Shown in pieces: positions 5,709-9,274 of a stretch of 9,274 bases of DNA. Numbering within the stretch: position 1 is the stretch's first letter; every line of letters begins with the position of its first letter. A program made the translations under genes and the position numbers. The DNA is from Sandaracinaceae bacterium. GTDB taxonomy: Bacteria; Myxococcota_A; Polyangia; Polyangiales; Sandaracinaceae. The notes under the pieces were generated by a model. The model was not told where the DNA came from. It saw nothing but the letters and a program-made list of their open reading frames with translations, and did no database searches. The DNA is taken from assembly GCA_025056955.1 (NCBI GenBank), contig JANWYL010000108.1:1-9274 (forward strand). Direction: 5' to 3'.

Positions 5709-8408
5709 TCAGCGGGTGGGCTCCTCGCCAATCACCAAGGAAACGATTCGACCAGGGACGTAATGCTCTCGGAGGATCGACTTTCCCTCGATGGCTTTGC
5801 GGACGTTTTCTTCTGCTTTTGCCAAGGCCAACACTTCTTCTTGGCTTGCGTCTTTGGAGATGCGGATGCGGCCTCGGATTTTGCCGTTGACTTGGATGGG
5901 GATTTCGATTTCCTCTTCTTCACAAAGGGCTGGATCGTGCTTTGGCCAAGGCACGCGTTGGATTGATGGTTGATGCCCAAGCCTTTCCCAGATCTCCTCG
6001 GCCAGGTGGGGAGCGAAGGGGTGAAGCAGAAGGGCGAAAGTTTCGAGGGCTTGACGGGGTGGATTGGGCAGGGGGTAGAGGGCATTGACAAGCTGCATGA
6101 GGGCGCTGATGGCTCTATTGAAACGCAAGGCCGAAATGTCTTCATCGACTTTGCGAATTGTCTTGTGGAGAAGACGGAGGAGTTCGGGAGGAGGCTCAGA
6201 CTCGCTTGGCGTGCGCATGCCCAGTGCATGGGCGCGCTCAAGAAAACGCCTCGCCCCCTGAATCGATTCGGTGCTCCAAGGCTTTGTGGCCTCAAGGGGA
6301 CCCATGAACATCTCGTAGACGCGCAAGGTATCGGCGCCAAATTCTTGAACGATTGCATCGGGATTGATCACATTCCCACGAGATTTGCTCATTTTGTGGG
6401 CGCGGGCGTCGATGATGACCGAAGGGTCACTCCGCAACACGAAATCTTGGCCGCGCTTGAGGACTTCTTGAGGCGATAGCTTTTTTGGAAAGAGGGGCTC
6501 ACCTGTCCCTTCCTCTTGCCACTCTTCGTCGCCGTTTTCATTGGTTCGCTCAATCACTCGCTCTCGAGAAACAGGGCGTCCACTTTTGTCAACGTATGTT
6601 GTGTACTCGACTTCGCCGAGGATCATCCCCTGGTGAACGAGTTTTTTGAATGGCTCGGGATGGGAGACGAGGCCTTCGTCATAGAGGACTTTGTGCCAAA
6701 AACGGGCATAGAGGAGGTGGAGGACAGCATGTTCGGCGCCTCCGACATAGAGATCGACTGGAAGCCACGCATCGGCCAGTTTTTTGTCAAAGGGGAGCTT
6801 GTCGTTGTGTGGATCGGTGTAGCGCAAGTAATACCAGCAGCTTCCTGCCCACTGAGGCATGGTATTGGTTTCGCGAGAAAACCACTGGCCATTTTTTTTG
6901 AAAAAACGCCAATCGAGCGCCCGAGCGAGGGGACCTTGGGGATCATTTCCAGGACGAAAATCATCAAGGGGCGGCAAGAGCAAAGGCAGCTCATCGTCCT
7001 CCATCGGGATTGGTTGATCGTAGCGGATTCGGTAGGGGGTGCCTTTTCGAGGATCGCCGTTTGGATCCTCGAGCTCCACTGGAAAATAGATCGGGATTGG
7101 TTCACCCCAGTAGCGCTGCCGTGAGAACACCCAATCCCTGAGCTTGTACTCAGTGCGGCGTTTGCCAAGGCCACGGGCTTCGAGGTCTGAGACGATGCGC
7201 TCTTTGAAAAGGGTGCTTGGCAGGCCCTCGTAGGGACCGCTATTTACCACGATGCCTTCCCCTGTAAAGGGGCAATCCACGGGTTCGTCTTTTTGCGCGG
7301 GGTCTTTGGCAATGACGCGAATGATGGGAAGGCCGTGGGCTTTGGCGAACTCAAAGTCCCTTTCGTCATGGGCTGGGACGGCCATGATCGCCCCCGTGCC
7401 ATAGCTTCCGATCACGTAGTCAGCGACCCAGATCGGAAGGTGAGCGCGGGTCAAGGGATGAATGGCAAAGGCGCCGGTTGGAACGCCCGTTTTTTGCTTG
7501 TTTTCTCGGCGTTCTCGCTCGGAGCGGTGCTTTGCTTTTTCGATGTAGGCTGCGACGCGGCTTTGTTCGTTTGGGCTTGCAATCGCGAGGGCAAGTGGGT
7601 GCTCTGGGGCGAGAACGAGGAAAGTGGCCCCATAAATCGTGTCAGGGCGGGTCGTAAAGACCTTGATGGTTTGAGAACGATCCAAAACCTCAAAGTCCAG
7701 CTCTGCGCCAGTGCTTTTTCCGATCCACTCGATTTGCATGGTGCGCGTGCCCTCGGGCCAGTCGCAAAGCTCAAGATCGCTTAGCAGGCGCTCGGCATAG
7801 GCAGTGATGCGGAGCATCCATTGGCGGAGAGGGATACGGTATACGGGATAGCCGCCTCGCTCGCTTTTTCCGTCTTTGACCTCTTCGTTCGCAAGCACGG
7901 TTCCAAGGGCGGGGCACCAGTTGACAGGGACTTCTGCCTGATACGCCAAACCACGGCGAAAGAAGCGCAAAAACATCCACTGCGTCCAACGCACATACTT
8001 GGGATCTGTTGTGTCGATTTCGCGATCCCAGTCGTAGGAAAGACCCAGGGAGCGGATTTGGCGGCGAAAGACATCGATGTTGCGGCGCGTGGTGATCGCG
8101 GGGTGTGTCCCCGTTTGGATGGCATATTGCTCAGCTGGAAGCCCAAATGCATCCCAACCCATCGGGTGCAAGACCGCGTACCCTTTGCTTCGTAGCCATC
8201 TGGCGTAGATGTCCGTGGCTGTGTAGCCCTCCGGATGCCCGACATGGAGGCCAGCGCCCGATGGGTAGGGAAACATGTCGAGAATGTATGCCTTTGGGCG
8301 GTCAGGATTGGCCAAAATATCAGGAGTCTCAAAGGTGCGGTCTCGCTCCCAAAACGCTTGCCATTTTCTCTCAATTTCCAGGTGGTTGTAGCGAGGAGAG
8401 GTAGCCAT
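5709..8408 (-). CDS. leuS: Leucyl-tRNA synthetase
   Basis: Class I synthetase that charges tRNA-Leu with leucine in the cytoplasm; 899 residues from the chosen ATG, slightly longer than the 860 of E. coli. Motifs in order: PYPSGAGLHVGHPEGYT with the HIGH variant HVGH at 55-58, NWCPALGTVLANEEV near 163, the CP1 editing domain with TTRPDT at 252-257, TGVPTG at 307-312 and AVPAHDERDFEFA at 343-355 (conserved editing aspartates 348 and 351), then KMSKS at 672-676, and the usual C-terminal region ending HYVPGRIVSLVIG. All catalytic and editing signatures are present. The start at 8408 (MATSPRYNHLEIERKW) is chosen because family similarity begins there; an ATG at 8426 and a TTG at 8498 in the same frame are alternatives, the latter overlapping the upstream gene. 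None has a good Shine-Dalgarno sequence. It lies 43 bases after the stop of the upstream gene on the same strand and may share its transcript. Confidence 0.97.
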   Translation of the reverse strand: MATSPRYNHLEIERKWQAFWERDRTFETPDILANPDRPKAYILDMFPYPSGAGLHVGHPEGYTATDIYARWLRSKGYAVLHPMGWDAFGLPAEQYAIQTGTHPAITTRRNIDVFRRQIRSLGLSYDWDREIDTTDPKYVRWTQWMFLRFFRRGLAYQAEVPVNWCPALGTVLANEEVKDGKSERGGYPVYRIPLRQWMLRITAYAERLLSDLELCDWPEGTRTMQIEWIGKSTGAELDFEVLDRSQTIKVFTTRPDTIYGATFLVLAPEHPLALAIASPNEQSRVAAYIEKAKHRSERERRENKQKTGVPTGAFAIHPLTRAHLPIWVADYVIGSYGTGAIMAVPAHDERDFEFAKAHGLPIIRVIAKDPAQKDEPVDCPFTGEGIVVNSGPYEGLPSTLFKERIVSDLEARGLGKRRTEYKLRDWVFSRQRYWGEPIPIYFPVELEDPNGDPRKGTPYRIRYDQPIPMEDDELPLLLPPLDDFRPGNDPQGPLARALDWRFFKKNGQWFSRETNTMPQWAGSCWYYLRYTDPHNDKLPFDKKLADAWLPVDLYVGGAEHAVLHLLYARFWHKVLYDEGLVSHPEPFKKLVHQGMILGEVEYTTYVDKSGRPVSRERVIERTNENGDEEWQEEGTGEPLFPKKLSPQEVLKRGQDFVLRSDPSVIIDARAHKMSKSRGNVINPDAIVQEFGADTLRVYEMFMGPLEATKPWSTESIQGARRFLERAHALGMRTPSESEPPPELLRLLHKTIRKVDEDISALRFNRAISALMQLVNALYPLPNPPRQALETFALLLHPFAPHLAEEIWERLGHQPSIQRVPWPKHDPALCEEEEIEIPIQVNGKIRGRIRISKDASQEEVLALAKAEENVRKAIEGKSILREHYVPGRIVSLVIGEEPTR

Positions 8409-8451
8409 CGGCAGAGTCTTTAACATGGCATCGCGCTGTAGACAGCTCTGA

Positions 8452-9274
8452 TCATGGCAGACCCTCGAGCTGAGGGCAGCGCATCGTGGCGTAGACAATG
8501 GCCCCAGTCGAGCGTTTTACTGTTGGTGCTGAGGCAGCGATGAGCTCAAGCACATCGCCTTGGCAGCGCGCGTCAACGTGCTCGAGGGCAAGCCCGTGGA
8601 CATAGAGCGAGCGGGGACGAGTGATTGGCTTGAGCGTGTGGGGGTGGTAAAAGCGCACACCAACCACGCGCTCGGCTCGGGAATGGGTGCGTGGGGCAAC
8701 CACTCCAATTGCCCCAAAACAAGGAAGCACCAAGGCCTCCCCTTTGGCATTACAAGGGGGGCCATCTTCTGGAGCGAAGCCAATCCCATGATCGAAAATT
8801 CGAAGAATCGCATGGGCTCGCTCCTTTGGGATGCGCTCATCTCGAAACACCAGGGCGACTGCTCCACTTGGAAGGGCTGCGAGTTCAGGCTGGGCTTCAA
8901 GGATGGAAAGTGGCTCAAGCTGCAAGGCCTCCCCGTCGCGCCAAAGCCTCAAAGAGGCCCGTAATGCATTACCGTCAAACCATCCTTCGGACCATGCGAC
9001 CATGGCTTTGGCGTTTCGATCCAAAAGCACAGAAGGACGGCTCACCATGGTGCCAAGGCCAGAAAGCCTCAATGGCGGCTTGCGGCCATCTGCCATCCAA
9101 ATGGCCGAATCGCTGCGATCGCCCGAGCGCCAGGCCACAATGCGCCTTTCCCCGATGCGGGCCGCGTCGATTCCTCGGCTTTGGGGGCCAACCCCATCTG
9201 CGACGAGCTCGAGTTGCAGGGCGTTCACACTGCCAACTTTGTGAATGGCCCAAATCCGCCCTCCTTTGCCTTGT
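8452..9274 (-). CDS. Unrecognised protein with beta-propeller-like repeats (5'-truncated by window edge)
   Basis: I do not recognise this gene. The frame runs open through the right edge, reading QGKGGRIWAIHKVGSVNALQ before the in-frame GTG at 9228, so that GTG is probably internal and the true start lies outside. Counting the GTG as residue 1, a hydrophobic-strand motif recurs about every 50 residues: RIVAWRS at 29, AMVAWSE at 75, VALVFRD at 124, IGVVAPR at 174 and LELIAAS at 227. Such spacing, often with a VAW or VFRD ending and a following polar turn, is typical of beta-propeller blades, with about five visible here. Four cysteines (160, 170, 222, 251) are present, compatible with an extracytoplasmic location, but any signal peptide is outside the window. 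No catalytic motif is seen. The fold is an inference from pattern alone. It precedes leuS by 43 bases; co-transcription is possible, but a functional link is not evident. Confidence 0.8.
   Translation of the reverse strand, partial: QGKGGRIWAIHKVGSVNALQLELVADGVGPQSRGIDAARIGERRIVAWRSGDRSDSAIWMADGRKPPLRLSGLGTMVSRPSVLLDRNAKAMVAWSEGWFDGNALRASLRLWRDGEALQLEPLSILEAQPELAALPSGAVALVFRDERIPKERAHAILRIFDHGIGFAPEDGPPCNAKGEALVLPCFGAIGVVAPRTHSRAERVVGVRFYHPHTLKPITRPRSLYVHGLALEHVDARCQGDVLELIAASAPTVKRSTGAIVYATMRCPQLEGLP

Noticed and set aside
5970..7124. Plus-strand open frames of 169 and 202 codons opposite leuS
   Set aside because: They are antisense shadows of conserved leuS coding sequence, including the region of the KMSKS motif.
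8435..8446. Palindrome GCTGTAGACAGC between the upstream gene and leuS, as a terminator or operator
   Set aside because: The stem is only four to five pairs with a tiny loop and no T-run; expected by chance at this length.
8420..8455. An 11-codon minus-strand frame starting at an ATGA overlap with the stop of the upstream gene, as a possible leuS leader peptide
   Set aside because: It has no leucine codons and no clear Shine-Dalgarno sequence, and no attenuator hairpin with a T-run follows before leuS.
8409..8498. Longer leuS form starting at the TTG at 8498
   Set aside because: It would add 30 residues unlike LeuS, overlap the upstream coding region by 47 bases and use a rare start codon without a ribosome binding site.

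Overview
The window looks like a piece of chromosome from a Gram-negative bacterium of the myxobacterial/deltaproteobacterial kind. The reasons are an outer-membrane protein built as a signal peptide, a beta-barrel-like domain and thrombospondin type-3 (TSP3) repeats, a style common in Myxococcota; a LuxC-like acyl-CoA reductase with no lux genes beside it; and a leucyl-tRNA synthetase with the HVGHPEGYT form of the HIGH motif. Base composition by eye is moderately GC-rich, lower than in classic Myxococcus or Sorangium. The taxonomic placement is an inference. There are no mobile elements, CRISPR arrays, tRNA or rRNA genes.

Layout: (1) bases 1-5281, plus strand, hold a compact three-gene run: the 5'-truncated E1 subunit of 2-oxoglutarate dehydrogenase (sucA), a secreted TSP3-repeat outer-membrane-type protein, and a LuxC-like acyl-CoA reductase. 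Gaps are 12 and 9 bases and each downstream gene has a Shine-Dalgarno-like sequence, so they are probably co-transcribed. The expected partner sucB does not follow sucA. (2) Bases 5282-5708 are a non-coding spacer between convergent genes; it holds several inverted repeats, the best at 5499-5540, and one degenerate 26-base direct repeat. (3) Bases 5709-9274, minus strand, hold leuS and, upstream of it, the 3' part of an unrecognised gene whose protein shows a beta-propeller-like repeat of about 50 residues.

Function: sucA gives the TCA-cycle step from 2-oxoglutarate to succinyl-CoA (with E2 and E3 made elsewhere), leuS charges tRNA-Leu, and the other three are an envelope protein, a probable acyl-CoA reductase and a probable beta-propeller protein. 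No obvious common pathway links them. I see no clear new defence or mobile system; the points most worth a second look are the sucA/TSP3-protein/LuxC-like gene grouping, the TSP3 protein that ends without an OmpA anchor, and the structured convergent spacer.
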